A stretch of DNA of 64,000 nt from an uncultured Winogradskyella sp. (GTDB lineage: Bacteria > Bacteroidota > Bacteroidia > Flavobacteriales > Flavobacteriaceae): the NCBI RefSeq assembly GCF_947495255.1, contig NZ_CANLYI010000007.1, positions 1 to 64,000 on the forward strand, read 5' to 3'. The notes below the pieces were generated by a model. The model searched no databases. It was not told the origin of the DNA and saw nothing but the letters and a program-made list of their open reading frames with translations. Positions within the stretch are counted from its first letter, which is position 1. Each line of letters opens with the position of its first letter. Shown here piece after piece: positions 1 to 9,670 of this stretch. A program made the translations under genes and the position numbers.

Positions 1-3000
1 TCAGTAAGTGTCTCTATGGATGGCTCGTCTTGTGATCCTGTTGTTCATAATATTCAAATTACACAACCTTCTCAAGCGTTATCAGCTTCGATAAATTCTC
101 AATCAGATATTGTTTGTTCTGGTTTAGGAGCTATTACAGTTATTGGTTCTGGTGGAACTGCTCCATACACTTACTCTAAAGATGGAGGTACTAACTATCA
201 AAATAGTGAAGCATTTACAGATTTAGTTCCTGGTAATTATACTTTCACTGTTTTGGATGCAAATAATTGTTCTTCTACTGTAACTACTGAAATTCTTATA
301 AACTGTACTGATGCTATTGCAGATATCAATAATACTTTTGTTGACCAATCTGTTTCTGGTAATGTTTTAACTAACGATGAAGATTTTGAAGGAGACAACC
401 AAATAGTAACTACAAATACAAATCCTGCAAATGGTTCTGTTAGTCTAAATTCTAATGGAACATACACTTACATCCCTAATCCTGGATTCATTGGAGAAGA
501 TACTTTTGAGTATACAATTTGTGATGACGGAAACCCTGTTACTTGTGATACTGCTACTGTTTATATTGAAGTATTGCCTGAAAGTGGTCCTGAAAATGAA
601 GCACCTATTGCTAATGCAGATACTGCAACAACTCCTGTAGCCACTCCTATTGATATTGCTGTACTTGTTAATGATTTTGACCCAGATGCTGACCCAATTT
701 CAATTACTGGAACAACTAACCCAACAAATGGTGCAGTAACAGTTAATCCTAACGGAACTATTACATATATTCCTAACCCTGGATTTACAGGTGAAGATAC
801 ATTTACATACACAATCTGTGATGACGGTAGCCCTCAACTTTGTGATACCGCAACGGTTACAGTTACTGTTCAAGATTCAGGAATGCCTAATACAACTAAT
901 GCTAATGATGATGCATATTATGTAACTCCGACTAGTATTTTAATTGGAAATGTCCTATTGAATGATAGTGATATTGAAGGTAATACACAAACAGTAACCT
1001 CAACAACTGTTACAACAGCTGAAGGTGTTACGGTAAATATTAACCCTAATACTGGTGAATTTACTTATACTCCAAATGCTGGATACTCTGGAACAGATTC
1101 TTTTGTTTACACAATTTGCGATAATGGAAGTCCTGTTGCTTGCGACCAAGCTACGGTTTACATCACTATTGATGGTGTTGCTGGTCTTAGTATTGTTAAA
1201 TCAGCATCTAGTACATCTGTAGATTGTGTTTCGGTTGGTGATGAAGTAACTTATAAATTTACAGTCACTAATTCTGGTGATGTACTTATAAATTCTATTA
1301 CAATTATTGATGATTTATTAGGTGGTAATATCACAGCTTCTCTAACACTTGTTGGAGATATTAATATTGATGGTATCCTTGATTCTTCTGAAACATGGGT
1401 GTTTACAGCACCAAATTATACTATTACCCAAGCTAATGTAGATGCTGGTAATATTACAAACAATGTAACAGCTACTGGTTTAGAGCCTGATGGAACTACA
1501 ATAGTTACAGCTAATGATACTTATATTATTGATGCTAACAATCCTGATGTGACGCTTTGTAATGATGGCGGAATCAATATTGTAAAAACAGCCTCTACTA
1601 CAACAGTAGGTTGTGTTGGTGAAGGTGATGATATTACTTATACATTTACTATTACCAATACTGGTGATGTGTCAATTAGTAATGTTTCTATTACTGATGA
1701 TTTATTAGGTGGTGATATTACTACAACACTAACTCTTGCTGGTGATACTAATGGAAATGACTTACTAGACCCAACTGAAACTTGGGTATTCACTGCGCTT
1801 GATTATACTATTACCCAAGCTAATGTAGATGCTGGTAATATTACAAACAATGTAACAGCTACTGGTTTACAACCTGATGGAACTACAACAGTTACAGCTA
1901 ATGACACTTATATTATTGATGCTAACAATCCTGATGTGATGCTTTGTAGCGAATATGGTATTGAACTTGTTAAAACAGGTAATTTTAATAATGATAATGG
2001 AAATGCTTGTACAGAAATTGATGAAACAATAACATATACATTTACGGTAACAAATACTGGTGATATTGCCTTAGGCAATGTAATTATTACGGATCCATTA
2101 TTAGACAATGCAATACCAGTAGTAAGTATTAATTATGTTTCTGGAGATGCTGATGGCGACAATCTATTAGACCCTTCTGAAATATGGTATTATTCCGCTA
2201 CTTATTTAGTAACTCAGTTAGATATAGATGCTACAGAAGTAACAAATACTGCCACTGTTAATGCTGAAGAGGTTATAAATGGAACAAATGTTAATTCAAC
2301 TTCACAAACTGTGACCGAATTAATTGAAGACACTACACCTCCAGATATTTCTAATTGTGCTGTATTAGATAGCACTATTGAATGTAGCGGTATGGATAAT
2401 GAAACCATTGCTAATGATTGGAATGCTGATAATATATTAGCTTTAGAAAATTGTGCAACGGACGGTTGTGATAATAATTTCAATGTAACTTCAGACTATG
2501 TATTTGGAAACTTAGTTTCTACGTGTGGAGCTGGTGGTACAATCACTGTAACTTATACGCTAACAGATTCAACGGATAATGCAAGCACTTTTACTGCTAT
2601 ACTTACTCTTGAAGATACAACTGGTCCTGATTTATCTGCATGTACTGTAATAGATGAAACAATAGAATGTAGTGGTTCTGAAACTGAAAACTCAGCCTTA
2701 GCATGGAATGCTGCAAATATTGCTGTACTAGAAACTTGTGGTACCGATACCTGTGACGTTACCCCTACAAATGTAGTAACTTCTAATTTTGACTTTACTA
2801 ATCTTGTTTCTACATGTGGTTCAGGCGGTACAATTACAGTAATATATTCTGCTGCTGATGATTGTGGTAATATATCAACTTTAAGTGCAACTTTAACAAT
2901 AGAAGATACGACAGCACCAACTTTTACTGCTCCAGAAGATGTTACTATAGAATGTGATGTCAATGCAACAGATGTTTCCTTAACTGGTGATGTCACTGAT

Positions 3001-4197
3001 GAGGTAGATAACTGTACTGTTGGCTTAGAAGCCACATTTACAGATAATATTGTAGATGGTGATTGCCCTGGAGAAGCTGTTATAACTAGAACATGGACAT
3101 TAAGTGACGAGTGTAATAACACAACTACTCATGTTCAAACAATAACAATACAAGATACTACCGCTCCTGTGTTTAACGAAAATTTACCTGCTGACTTAAC
3201 CACAGAATGTGATGCTGTACCAGGTTCAGAAACATTAACTGCAACTGATAGCTGTAGTTCTGCAGAAGTGAATTTTGAAGAAGAGATTATTTTAGGCTCT
3301 TGTATTGGAGAATATTTAATTGTGCGTACTTGGACAGCTACTGATAGTTGTGATAACGAAGCAGTACATACACAAATAATAACGGTTCAAGATAATAACG
3401 CACCTACTCTATTAACACCTTTAGAATCTTCAATTTCAGTTCTATGTAGCGAAATTCCTTTAGTTCCGAATCTAGTATTTGAGGATTCATGTTCAAACAA
3501 TATCGAAGTTGAATTCAACGAAGAATCTACAATAGGTATCGATTCTGAATTCTATGACATTACAAGAATATGGACTGTAACAGATGATTGTGGCAACGTA
3601 GCAGATTACACACAAAATATTGCTGTTGAAATTGGAACGTTAATTGAGGCTGCAGATACTGCACGTTGTACTTTAGATCCAGAGTTTGATCTCTTTGAAT
3701 TATTGTCTGGTGATTTTGACACAGATGGTACTTGGAGTGTTATCGCTGGTGATGCAACACTTAACGATAGTTATTTTGATCCTGGCCTACATGACGTTGG
3801 CAATTATACATTTATGTATGCTATTTCGGAAGGGCCTTGCCAAACAGAAATAGAAATAAATATTGCAATCGATGATGATTGTGTTGTATTAAGATGTGGT
3901 GAAGAAGATGTTGTAATTTCTAAAACTGTTACTGATAATGGTGATGGCTATAATGACTTCTTTACAATTACTGGTGTAGAAGATTGTGACTTTGAAATAG
4001 AGGTTCAAATTTTTAATAGATGGGGAGCAGAAATTTATAAATCTAATAACTATCAAAATGATTGGAGTGGATTTTCTCATAATTCATCAGTAGGAAATTC
4101 AGGAAAAGTACCAACAGGTACATATTATTACATTGTTCATTTAAAAGATAGTGGTTTAGCCCCTTTTACTGGCCCTATTTACGTAGCAACAAATTAA
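1..4197 (+). CDS. Giant repeat adhesin with type B T9SS sorting domain (5' end outside window)
   Basis: The reading frame is already open at base 1, so the gene starts upstream; an ATG at 16 is internal. The visible 1,393 residues (counted from that ATG) are a chain of extracellular beta domains. First comes a SprB-type repeat around residues 45-85. Three Ig/cadherin-like repeats follow (about 98-186, 194-287, 295-386), each with a GEDTF/GTDSF-YTICD core. Then come three DUF11/DUF7507-like repeats (about 392-765), two roughly 100-residue repeats with an IECSG motif (about 775-970), and HYR-like repeats with TWT/RTW and DxC motifs (about 975-1220). The last 95 residues match the gliding-motility-associated C-terminal (CHU_C, type B) domain, with NDFF, IFNRWG and TYYY motifs, which targets proteins to the type IX secretion system. 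It is probably a SprB-like surface adhesin. The next gene encodes a PorP/SprF protein, the usual partner for type B substrates. Confidence 0.9.
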   Translation, partial: SVSVSMDGSSCDPVVHNIQITQPSQALSASINSQSDIVCSGLGAITVIGSGGTAPYTYSKDGGTNYQNSEAFTDLVPGNYTFTVLDANNCSSTVTTEILINCTDAIADINNTFVDQSVSGNVLTNDEDFEGDNQIVTTNTNPANGSVSLNSNGTYTYIPNPGFIGEDTFEYTICDDGNPVTCDTATVYIEVLPESGPENEAPIANADTATTPVATPIDIAVLVNDFDPDADPISITGTTNPTNGAVTVNPNGTITYIPNPGFTGEDTFTYTICDDGSPQLCDTATVTVTVQDSGMPNTTNANDDAYYVTPTSILIGNVLLNDSDIEGNTQTVTSTTVTTAEGVTVNINPNTGEFTYTPNAGYSGTDSFVYTICDNGSPVACDQATVYITIDGVAGLSIVKSASSTSVDCVSVGDEVTYKFTVTNSGDVLINSITIIDDLLGGNITASLTLVGDINIDGILDSSETWVFTAPNYTITQANVDAGNITNNVTATGLEPDGTTIVTANDTYIIDANNPDVTLCNDGGINIVKTASTTTVGCVGEGDDITYTFTITNTGDVSISNVSITDDLLGGDITTTLTLAGDTNGNDLLDPTETWVFTALDYTITQANVDAGNITNNVTATGLQPDGTTTVTANDTYIIDANNPDVMLCSEYGIELVKTGNFNNDNGNACTEIDETITYTFTVTNTGDIALGNVIITDPLLDNAIPVVSINYVSGDADGDNLLDPSEIWYYSATYLVTQLDIDATEVTNTATVNAEEVINGTNVNSTSQTVTELIEDTTPPDISNCAVLDSTIECSGMDNETIANDWNADNILALENCATDGCDNNFNVTSDYVFGNLVSTCGAGGTITVTYTLTDSTDNASTFTAILTLEDTTGPDLSACTVIDETIECSGSETENSALAWNAANIAVLETCGTDTCDVTPTNVVTSNFDFTNLVSTCGSGGTITVIYSAADDCGNISTLSATLTIEDTTAPTFTAPEDVTIECDVNATDVSLTGDVTDEVDNCTVGLEATFTDNIVDGDCPGEAVITRTWTLSDECNNTTTHVQTITIQDTTAPVFNENLPADLTTECDAVPGSETLTATDSCSSAEVNFEEEIILGSCIGEYLIVRTWTATDSCDNEAVHTQIITVQDNNAPTLLTPLESSISVLCSEIPLVPNLVFEDSCSNNIEVEFNEESTIGIDSEFYDITRIWTVTDDCGNVADYTQNIAVEIGTLIEAADTARCTLDPEFDLFELLSGDFDTDGTWSVIAGDATLNDSYFDPGLHDVGNYTFMYAISEGPCQTEIEINIAIDDDCVVLRCGEEDVVISKTVTDNGDGYNDFFTITGVEDCDFEIEVQIFNRWGAEIYKSNNYQNDWSGFSHNSSVGNSGKVPTGTYYYIVHLKDSGLAPFTGPIYVATN
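1415..1482 (+). repeat. 68-nt direct repeat, copy 1 (within adhesin)
   Basis: These 68 bases recur without a mismatch at 1802-1869, exactly 387 bases (129 codons) downstream. The similarity continues with few changes for about another 75 bases. The unit encodes the end of one DUF11-like repeat, including the ITQANVDAG motif. Perfect identity at DNA level suggests recent duplication or gene conversion between adhesin repeats. Confidence 0.9.
1802..1869 (+). repeat. 68-nt direct repeat, copy 2 (within adhesin)
   Basis: This is the second copy of the repeat at 1415-1482, in the same frame and in the next DUF11-like domain. Recombination between the copies would delete or duplicate exactly 129 codons without shifting the frame. 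Confidence 0.9.
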
Positions 4198-4212
4198 AAT
4201 AAAACTTAACCA

Positions 4213-5148
4213 ATGAAGTTATCAAAATATATAAGCATTGCTATACTCTTCTTTAGTGTATCTGCAGCCTTCGCGCAACAGTTACCTCAGTTTACGCAGT
4301 ATATGTTTAATACCATTTCTATTAATCCGGCTTATGCTGGTAGTAGAGAAACACTTAGTGTTGTTGGTTTACACAGAAGTCAATGGGTTGGATTAGAAGG
4401 TGGTCCAGAAACACAAACATTATCTATACATACACCTTTAAGAAACGAAAAAATGGGGTTAGGAATATCCTTTATCAATGATAAATTAGGGTATGAAAAT
4501 TTCTCATATTTATATGCTGATTATTCATATACAATTAATACAAGTGCTAATACTAAATTAGCATTTGGGATGAAAGGTGGCTTAACACATTATAGTTTAG
4601 ATGAAGAATTATTAAATGACCCTTCAGTAACGGAAGACCCGTTCTTTAATGATATTTCTAACCGTTGGAGTCCTAATGTAGGTGCTGGTTTATTTTTACA
4701 TTCTTCACGTTGGTATTTAGGTTTATCGGCTCCAAGAATACTAAACACAGATTATAACAAAGGTAGTGATGGTCTTAGAAATTTTGTCGCTTTTGAACGT
4801 ATCAGTTATTATTTTACTGGTGGCTATGTTTTTAATCTAAGCGAAACAACAAAACTTAAACCTTCCGCATTGTTAAAAGCAACAAATGGAGCGCCTTTAT
4901 CATTTGATATATCAGCAAACTTTTTATTTAACGAAAAGCTATGGCTTGGTGGTGCGTACAGAATTAACGAACATGCAGCTGCCATAGGCGGAATTGCAGA
5001 TTTTCAAATATCAAAACAAATGCGAATTGGCTATGCATATGAGTACCCTATTTCAGATATAGCCGCTTATACAAGTGGTACACATGAGGTATTGCTTATG
5101 TTTGAAGTCTTTAAAAGTAAACGAATTAAATCGCCAAGATATTTCTAA
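4213..5148 (+). CDS. PorP/SprF family T9SS outer-membrane protein
   Basis: This 311-residue protein has a signal peptide ending near AFAQQ (about residues 1-21). The family signature follows: QFTQYMFNTISINPAYAGSRE, then an RSQW motif and repeated amphipathic beta strands, as in PorP/SprF outer-membrane barrels. The family includes P. gingivalis PorP and F. johnsoniae SprF. SprF is needed to deliver the adhesin SprB, a type B substrate, to the surface. The gene starts 15 bases after the type B adhesin stop, and an OmpA-family gene follows 13 bases after its own stop. That arrangement implies an operon and a dedicated partner role. The many SprF paralogues per genome make a specific gene name unsafe. 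Confidence 0.9.
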   Translation: MKLSKYISIAILFFSVSAAFAQQLPQFTQYMFNTISINPAYAGSRETLSVVGLHRSQWVGLEGGPETQTLSIHTPLRNEKMGLGISFINDKLGYENFSYLYADYSYTINTSANTKLAFGMKGGLTHYSLDEELLNDPSVTEDPFFNDISNRWSPNVGAGLFLHSSRWYLGLSAPRILNTDYNKGSDGLRNFVAFERISYYFTGGYVFNLSETTKLKPSALLKATNGAPLSFDISANFLFNEKLWLGGAYRINEHAAAIGGIADFQISKQMRIGYAYEYPISDIAAYTSGTHEVLLMFEVFKSKRIKSPRYF

Positions 5149-5161
5149 ACACTACAGTAAT

Positions 5162-7105
5162 ATGAAAATCAAATTATTAATACTATTCTTAGTTTTAAGT
5201 TGTTCGTTATCCTATTCTCAAACGAAACTAGCTGATAAATTCTTTGAAAATTACGGCTATGTAAAAGCTATTGAATTATATGAAAAAGTAGTAGAAAAGG
5301 GAAAGGCAGATGCTCATGTCTTAACACGTTTAGGTGATGCTTATTATAATAATTCAAATTCAGAAAAAGCAGTTTACTGGTACAAAAAAGCACTAAGTGA
5401 ATACAAAAATATTGAAGCCGAATACATCTACAAATACATCCAATCGCTTAGAAGTATAGGTAACTACGAAGAAGCTAATGTGTGGTTTAAAAAATTAAGT
5501 GATGCACAGCAAGGTGATAGCCGTCTTAAGGGTTATGATCCAGATAACGTTGGGATATTTGATCAACTTACGTCTAAAAACATTGACCTTGTTGTAACCC
5601 TAGAAAATTTGCCATTTAATTCTGAATTATCAGACTTTGGATCTTTTGTAAAAGATAGTACACTATATTTTGCTACAGCAAGAGGTGATAACAAAAAAGT
5701 ATATAATTGGAATAAAGAACCGTTTTTAGATATTTATCAAATTAATTTTCAACAAGAAGAAAATGCAGAAGGCCAAATAGTTGAGACTTACGGATCACCT
5801 TCAGAATTGTTAGGCGAAGGCGTAAATACAATATATCATGAGGCATCAATTGCTATTACCAATGATGGTAAAACCATGTATTTTACGAGAGATAACATTA
5901 ATCACAGACAACGTTTACAATATGATAAAGAGGGTACAACACACCTAAAAATATACAAATCGACATTAGTTGGTAAACAGTGGTCAAAACCTGAAGAACT
6001 TCCATTTAATGACGAAGTTTATTCTACCGGACATCCTGCATTAAGTGTAGATAACAAAACACTTTTCTTTGTGTCTGATCGCGATGGTGGTATTGGGCAA
6101 ACCGATATCTATTCTGTTGAAATTAATGACGATGGCTCTTTTGGAGACCCAGTAAATCTAGGGGATAAAATTAATACCGAAGGACGAGAAATGTTTCCTT
6201 TTATAGGTAAAGACAGTACATTTTATTTTTCCTCAGATGGGCATTTAAACTTAGGATTATTGGACATTTTTAAATCCAATATCTTAACAAAAACAGAAGA
6301 AGTAACTGCACCAGAAAATATGGGTGCACCTTTTAATAGTGGTTACGATGATTTTGCTTTTTATGTAGATAGCGAAACTAAAAAAGGTTACATCTCTAGT
6401 AATAGACCAGAAGGAAAAGGTAGTGATGACATTTATGGTTTTACGATTTCAAAATGTATACAACTAATTACTGGTACTGCTACAGAAGATAGAACTGAAA
6501 TTATTTTAAAAGGAGTAACAGTTCAGCTTATTGACGAAACCGGCAAAATAATTGCAGAAACTGTAACAAAAGAAGACGGTGCTTATGCCTTTGAAGTAGA
6601 ATGTAATAAAACGTATACTATTCTTGGAACAAAAGAAGATTATCAAGATGATAAACAAACCATCTTAACCTCGAGAAAAGACGAAGAAGAAACCACTATT
6701 GATTTAGTATTAAAACCATTATTACTAGAAAGTCAGATTATTATAAACCCAATTTTCTTTGATTATGCTAAAGCAACCATAAGAGTTGACGCTCAATATG
6801 AATTAGAAAATATTATCAACGTTTTACGTAAACATAAGGATATGGTTATTAAAATTGAATCTCATACCGACAGTAGAGGTCGTGATAAATACAATTTAAA
6901 ATTATCAGACAGACGGGCAAAATCAACCGCAGAGTACATCATATCTAGAGGTATTGAGCCAAGTAGAATAGCAAGTGCTAGAGGATTTGGTGAAACAAGA
7001 CTTCTAAACGAATGTAGCAATGGCTCTAAATGTTCAGAGGAAGAACACCAAGTCAATAGACGTTCATACTTCTATATAGTAGATGGTAATAAAGACAAAG
7101 AATAA
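5162..7105 (+). CDS. OmpA-family envelope protein with TPR and PD40 propeller (PorE-like order)
   Basis: The ATG at 5162 is chosen because it begins a clear signal peptide (MKIKLLILFLVLSCSLSYSQ) and sits just after the porP-like stop; an earlier in-frame start would lie inside that gene. The 647-residue protein has TPR-like helices (about 25-125), a PD40/WD40-like propeller (about 160-430; repeated TMYFTRD, LFFVSDRDGG and GYISSNRPEG strands), a CarboxypepD_reg-like beta sandwich (about 440-520) and a C-terminal OmpA domain (about 540-640). The OmpA domain carries the peptidoglycan-binding pattern SHTDSRG...NLKLSDRRA. The same order occurs in T9SS protein PorE (PG1058). It probably anchors the preceding outer-membrane protein to peptidoglycan. 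Whether it is the true PorE orthologue or a paralogue tied to this adhesin cannot be decided here. Confidence 0.85.
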   Translation: MKIKLLILFLVLSCSLSYSQTKLADKFFENYGYVKAIELYEKVVEKGKADAHVLTRLGDAYYNNSNSEKAVYWYKKALSEYKNIEAEYIYKYIQSLRSIGNYEEANVWFKKLSDAQQGDSRLKGYDPDNVGIFDQLTSKNIDLVVTLENLPFNSELSDFGSFVKDSTLYFATARGDNKKVYNWNKEPFLDIYQINFQQEENAEGQIVETYGSPSELLGEGVNTIYHEASIAITNDGKTMYFTRDNINHRQRLQYDKEGTTHLKIYKSTLVGKQWSKPEELPFNDEVYSTGHPALSVDNKTLFFVSDRDGGIGQTDIYSVEINDDGSFGDPVNLGDKINTEGREMFPFIGKDSTFYFSSDGHLNLGLLDIFKSNILTKTEEVTAPENMGAPFNSGYDDFAFYVDSETKKGYISSNRPEGKGSDDIYGFTISKCIQLITGTATEDRTEIILKGVTVQLIDETGKIIAETVTKEDGAYAFEVECNKTYTILGTKEDYQDDKQTILTSRKDEEETTIDLVLKPLLLESQIIINPIFFDYAKATIRVDAQYELENIINVLRKHKDMVIKIESHTDSRGRDKYNLKLSDRRAKSTAEYIISRGIEPSRIASARGFGETRLLNECSNGSKCSEEEHQVNRRSYFYIVDGNKDKE

Positions 7106-7135
7106 AAATCCCAAACTAAACATTTACTAAGATTA

Positions 7136-7167
7136 AAAGCAAGCTTGTAATGAGCTTGCTTTTTTAT
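7136..7167 (+). terminator. Rho-independent terminator after the adhesin operon
   Basis: A 10-bp perfect stem (AAAGCAAGCT with AGCTTGCTTT) with a 7-base loop is followed by a T run. It lies 31 bases past the OmpA-family stop and ends the adhesin/porP/ompA operon. Confidence 0.85.
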
Positions 7168-7215
7168 TTAATAAATGTAAAACCACAATATTTAAATAAT
7201 TCATTTTAGAATAAG

Positions 7216-7223
7216 TAAGTTTG
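7216..7223 (+). promoter_or_regulatory. Bacteroidota -7 box (TAAGTTTG)
   Basis: This is an exact match to TAnnTTTG, 15 bases before the ATG at 7239. No convincing -33 TTG is visible. The implied leader is very short. Confidence 0.5.
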
Positions 7224-7238
7224 ACGTAACACTACTCT

Positions 7239-8141
7239 ATGAAGTATTATTCTATTATAGCATTTGTTTTAATTTATCTTTCTGTTAACTCCCAAACTTT
7301 GAAAGGTGAAGTATTAGATAGTCTAACAAGGCAAGAATTACCATATGTTAATTTGGGATTAAAAGGTAAAAGAATTGGTGTTTATAGTAACGAAAATGGC
7401 AAGTATAATTTTGATTTGTCTAAAACGTCACAAGAAGACACTTTAATTGTTTCTCTTATAGGTTATAGAAAACAAAAAATAGCATTGTCTCGTTTTTTTG
7501 AGAAAAAGGAATATCAATTCAACTTTCAGTTAATTCCTAAAATTGAATCATTAAACGAAATATTTATTCTGAGTAAGCCTAAAAAGTACAGCACAAATAA
7601 AATTCAAATTTCCACAGGTAATAGAAATCAAACATTTCCATCTTCAGTACCATATGGCTCTGAAGTAGCCGTATTTATAGAAAATTCTAAACATAAAAAA
7701 GGTAAACTTTCTCAACTGCACTTAAAATTTAAAAGTATAAAGGATGACAAATTTAAAACTCACCCAACGTATTACAGATTAGCTTTTTACAACCTTGACA
7801 CCTTGGGGTTCCCTGGAGATTTAGTTCATTTTGAGAACGTAATTATTAAACCTAAAATCAAAACAAAAAGTTTTAAAATAGATTTAGAAGATAAAGAAAT
7901 ACCGTTTTCAGAAGATGGTATTTTTGTTGGTATTGAAACTATAAAACCAGATTTTGTTAAACAAACAAATTCAATGTATCTCACTACACCCAACCTTCTA
8001 TATACACATACTAAAACAAGTTTAAAATACTATCGTTTTCACTCCAATGTTTGGCACAAACAAAAAAGAAAGTCTATTTTAAAAAAGAAATTATTTACTG
8101 TACCTTTTATAAAGGTAAAGGTAGCTTATGAAGCTGAGTAA
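7239..8141 (+). CDS. Exported CarboxypepD_reg-like domain protein, function unknown
   Basis: The 300-residue product has a signal peptide (about 1-18, ending VNSQ). A CarboxypepD_reg-like domain follows (about 19-95), with the usual LKGEVLDSLT..ELPYVNLGLKG and YSNENGKYNF pattern seen at the N terminus of TonB-dependent receptors. Here no plug or barrel follows. Residues 120-300 form a basic beta-rich region I do not recognise. It is probably periplasmic or outer-membrane associated. It is a single-gene unit with its own promoter, convergent with the T9SS type A gene downstream. Confidence 0.75.
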   Translation: MKYYSIIAFVLIYLSVNSQTLKGEVLDSLTRQELPYVNLGLKGKRIGVYSNENGKYNFDLSKTSQEDTLIVSLIGYRKQKIALSRFFEKKEYQFNFQLIPKIESLNEIFILSKPKKYSTNKIQISTGNRNQTFPSSVPYGSEVAVFIENSKHKKGKLSQLHLKFKSIKDDKFKTHPTYYRLAFYNLDTLGFPGDLVHFENVIIKPKIKTKSFKIDLEDKEIPFSEDGIFVGIETIKPDFVKQTNSMYLTTPNLLYTHTKTSLKYYRFHSNVWHKQKRKSILKKKLFTVPFIKVKVAYEAE

Positions 8142-8162
8142 TAAATCGCCTTACTCCTAAAC

Positions 8163-8202
8163 AAAAAAAATCCCTGATCATAAAATGAACAGAGATTCTA
8201 AA
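8163..8202 (-). terminator. Possible terminator of the T9SS type A gene
   Basis: An imperfect hairpin (AATCCCTG with CAGAGATT, one mismatch) lies about 25 bases beyond the minus-strand stop. Read on the minus strand it is followed by a run of eight T. The stem is weak. Confidence 0.35.
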
Positions 8203-8223
8203 ATCAACTTGAATTAATTTAGC

Positions 8224-9075
8224 TTAATCTTTAATAACTTTTAACGTGTGACCAGTTTCCGTTTTTAATAAATAGATACCTGTCGATAATTCGTTAATAT
8301 CTATACTTTTATTATTTTCTAATATGCCTTTAAGTACTTGAGTTCCTAATATATCATACATTACAAAACTTGTATTATTACTTAAACCCGAAATCTTAAT
8401 AAAATTTTTAGCCGGATTTGGATAATACGAGATACGGCTGTTTGAGAAATCTACTTCAGCTGTAGACAATGCATAGCTTTGTAAATTTATTATAGTATCT
8501 AAAGGATCTTCTCCCCAACAAACACCCTCAAACAATAGCGTATTTTTTGGAGTTATAGTCCATTCAGATTCTACGAATGAAGTATTGGGTCCACTTCCAC
8601 TATTTCTTGTAACATATGAGTTTGAAAAGTTCCAAGTTGAAGTTTCTCCATTTTGACCATCAACACCAAATATGTCAATAACTTCATCACTATTAGAAGA
8701 ATCTACAAGTCTTATTTTATCACCACCTTCTACACTAGATAAAACGGTACCCAATGTTGCATTTTGAGCAGTTCTAGTTCCAGGGAAATTAACATCAAAA
8801 GCATCAACATCATTAACTAAGTAAAGATAAGTATCGGTATACTCACCTACTCCAATGTTATTATTAGTTACCCAATTTGTTGCAGATGCAAACTGAAACT
8901 GAATTTTTAAATCTGTCACATCAACAGTCCCTTCAACGTATAATTCAATAAATCTTGGTGCAACTGAACCTGTTGGGCAATCGCCTTCTACCATTGTGGT
9001 AATTTTTACACTTTGAGAAAAAGAGGTAAGAGTAATCATTGAGATGATCAAACTGTAGAGTAAATTTTGCTTCAT
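8224..9075 (-). CDS. Secreted protein with T9SS type A sorting domain
   Basis: The 283-residue protein has a signal peptide (about 1-21). Its central region (about 22-190) has features of a lamin-tail-like or CHU-type beta sandwich (PRFIELYVEGTVDVTDL, GDKIRLVDSSNSDEVIDIFG). The C-terminal domain (about 207-283) is a clear type A T9SS sorting signal: YYPNPAKNFIKISGL, YDILG, ELSTGIYLLK and a terminal TLKVIKD. It should be secreted through the T9SS and either released or anchored at the cell surface. No catalytic motif is visible, so a structural or binding role is more likely than an enzymatic one. Confidence 0.85.
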   Translation of the reverse strand: MKQNLLYSLIISMITLTSFSQSVKITTMVEGDCPTGSVAPRFIELYVEGTVDVTDLKIQFQFASATNWVTNNNIGVGEYTDTYLYLVNDVDAFDVNFPGTRTAQNATLGTVLSSVEGGDKIRLVDSSNSDEVIDIFGVDGQNGETSTWNFSNSYVTRNSGSGPNTSFVESEWTITPKNTLLFEGVCWGEDPLDTIINLQSYALSTAEVDFSNSRISYYPNPAKNFIKISGLSNNTSFVMYDILGTQVLKGILENNKSIDINELSTGIYLLKTETGHTLKVIKD

Positions 9076-9175
9076 AAATAAGGGTTTAATAAGTTATAAT
9101 TGTTAGATATTAGGGAATATTTTAGTTTCGAAATTTTTATGACCTCGTATTAAGGATTTAGAGACCATACTCTAT

Positions 9176-9670
9176 TTAACGTTTAATAAACATATTAGTA
9201 AAATACCACTTGCCTTCAGCATTCTGTTCTGCAGACACATCAAAATCTGTGTGATCGCCTTCTATGTTAGCTCTATGACTTGGACTATTTAACCATGCAT
9301 TAACAACACCTTCTGCTGTATAAAAACCATACCCTACGTTTTCGGTTACATCATTTGCATTAGCATTTGTCTCTAAACTTTCTTTTCTTAAAAAAAAGTA
9401 ATCGTGAGAAACATTAGCTTCTTCAATCATGTAGTTAGTATGTGTTAAAGCAACTGCCTTAACTGTGTCATGGTTTTGTAATACGTTTAAACCTAAACTG
9501 ATTCTATGCGCATTTATTAGCTCCATAATCTCTATCTCAATAACTTTAGCTTGTGGAGTTGAAGGCACTTCGATTGCACTAATATCATCTTCTATTGATT
9601 CTGTAGAACAAGATGTAAAACTAAAAAGAACAATTATTGCAAGAAAAGGTAGATGTTTTAGGGTTTTCAT
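9176..9670 (-). CDS. CAP (SCP/PR1) domain lipoprotein
   Basis: The start at 9670 gives a normal lipoprotein signal (MKTLKHLPFLAIIVLFSFTSC); an upstream in-frame start would add nine residues before it. The mature 140 residues form a CAP domain: INAHRISLGLNVLQ, HTNYMIE, SHDYFFLR, ENVGYG and WLNSPSHRANIEG. These carry the characteristic His, Glu and His positions of the family. Bacterial CAP lipoproteins are common but their substrates are mostly unknown. It stands alone, with about 300 bases of non-coding sequence upstream. Confidence 0.88.
   Translation of the reverse strand: MKTLKHLPFLAIIVLFSFTSCSTESIEDDISAIEVPSTPQAKVIEIEIMELINAHRISLGLNVLQNHDTVKAVALTHTNYMIEEANVSHDYFFLRKESLETNANANDVTENVGYGFYTAEGVVNAWLNSPSHRANIEGDHTDFDVSAEQNAEGKWYFTNMFIKR

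Noticed and set aside
2553-3122. 189-codon minus-strand ORF within the adhesin
   Set aside because: It is a shadow of the plus-strand repeat gene with no independent motif, signal or start context.
98-3700. Adhesin repeats as a CRISPR or other intergenic array
   Set aside because: The repeats are in frame, protein-domain sized and diverged at DNA level, so they are coding repeats.
5075-5161. Longer N terminus for the OmpA-family protein
   Set aside because: It would lie inside the porP-like gene and place 29 polar residues before a clear signal peptide; ATG 5162 fits better.
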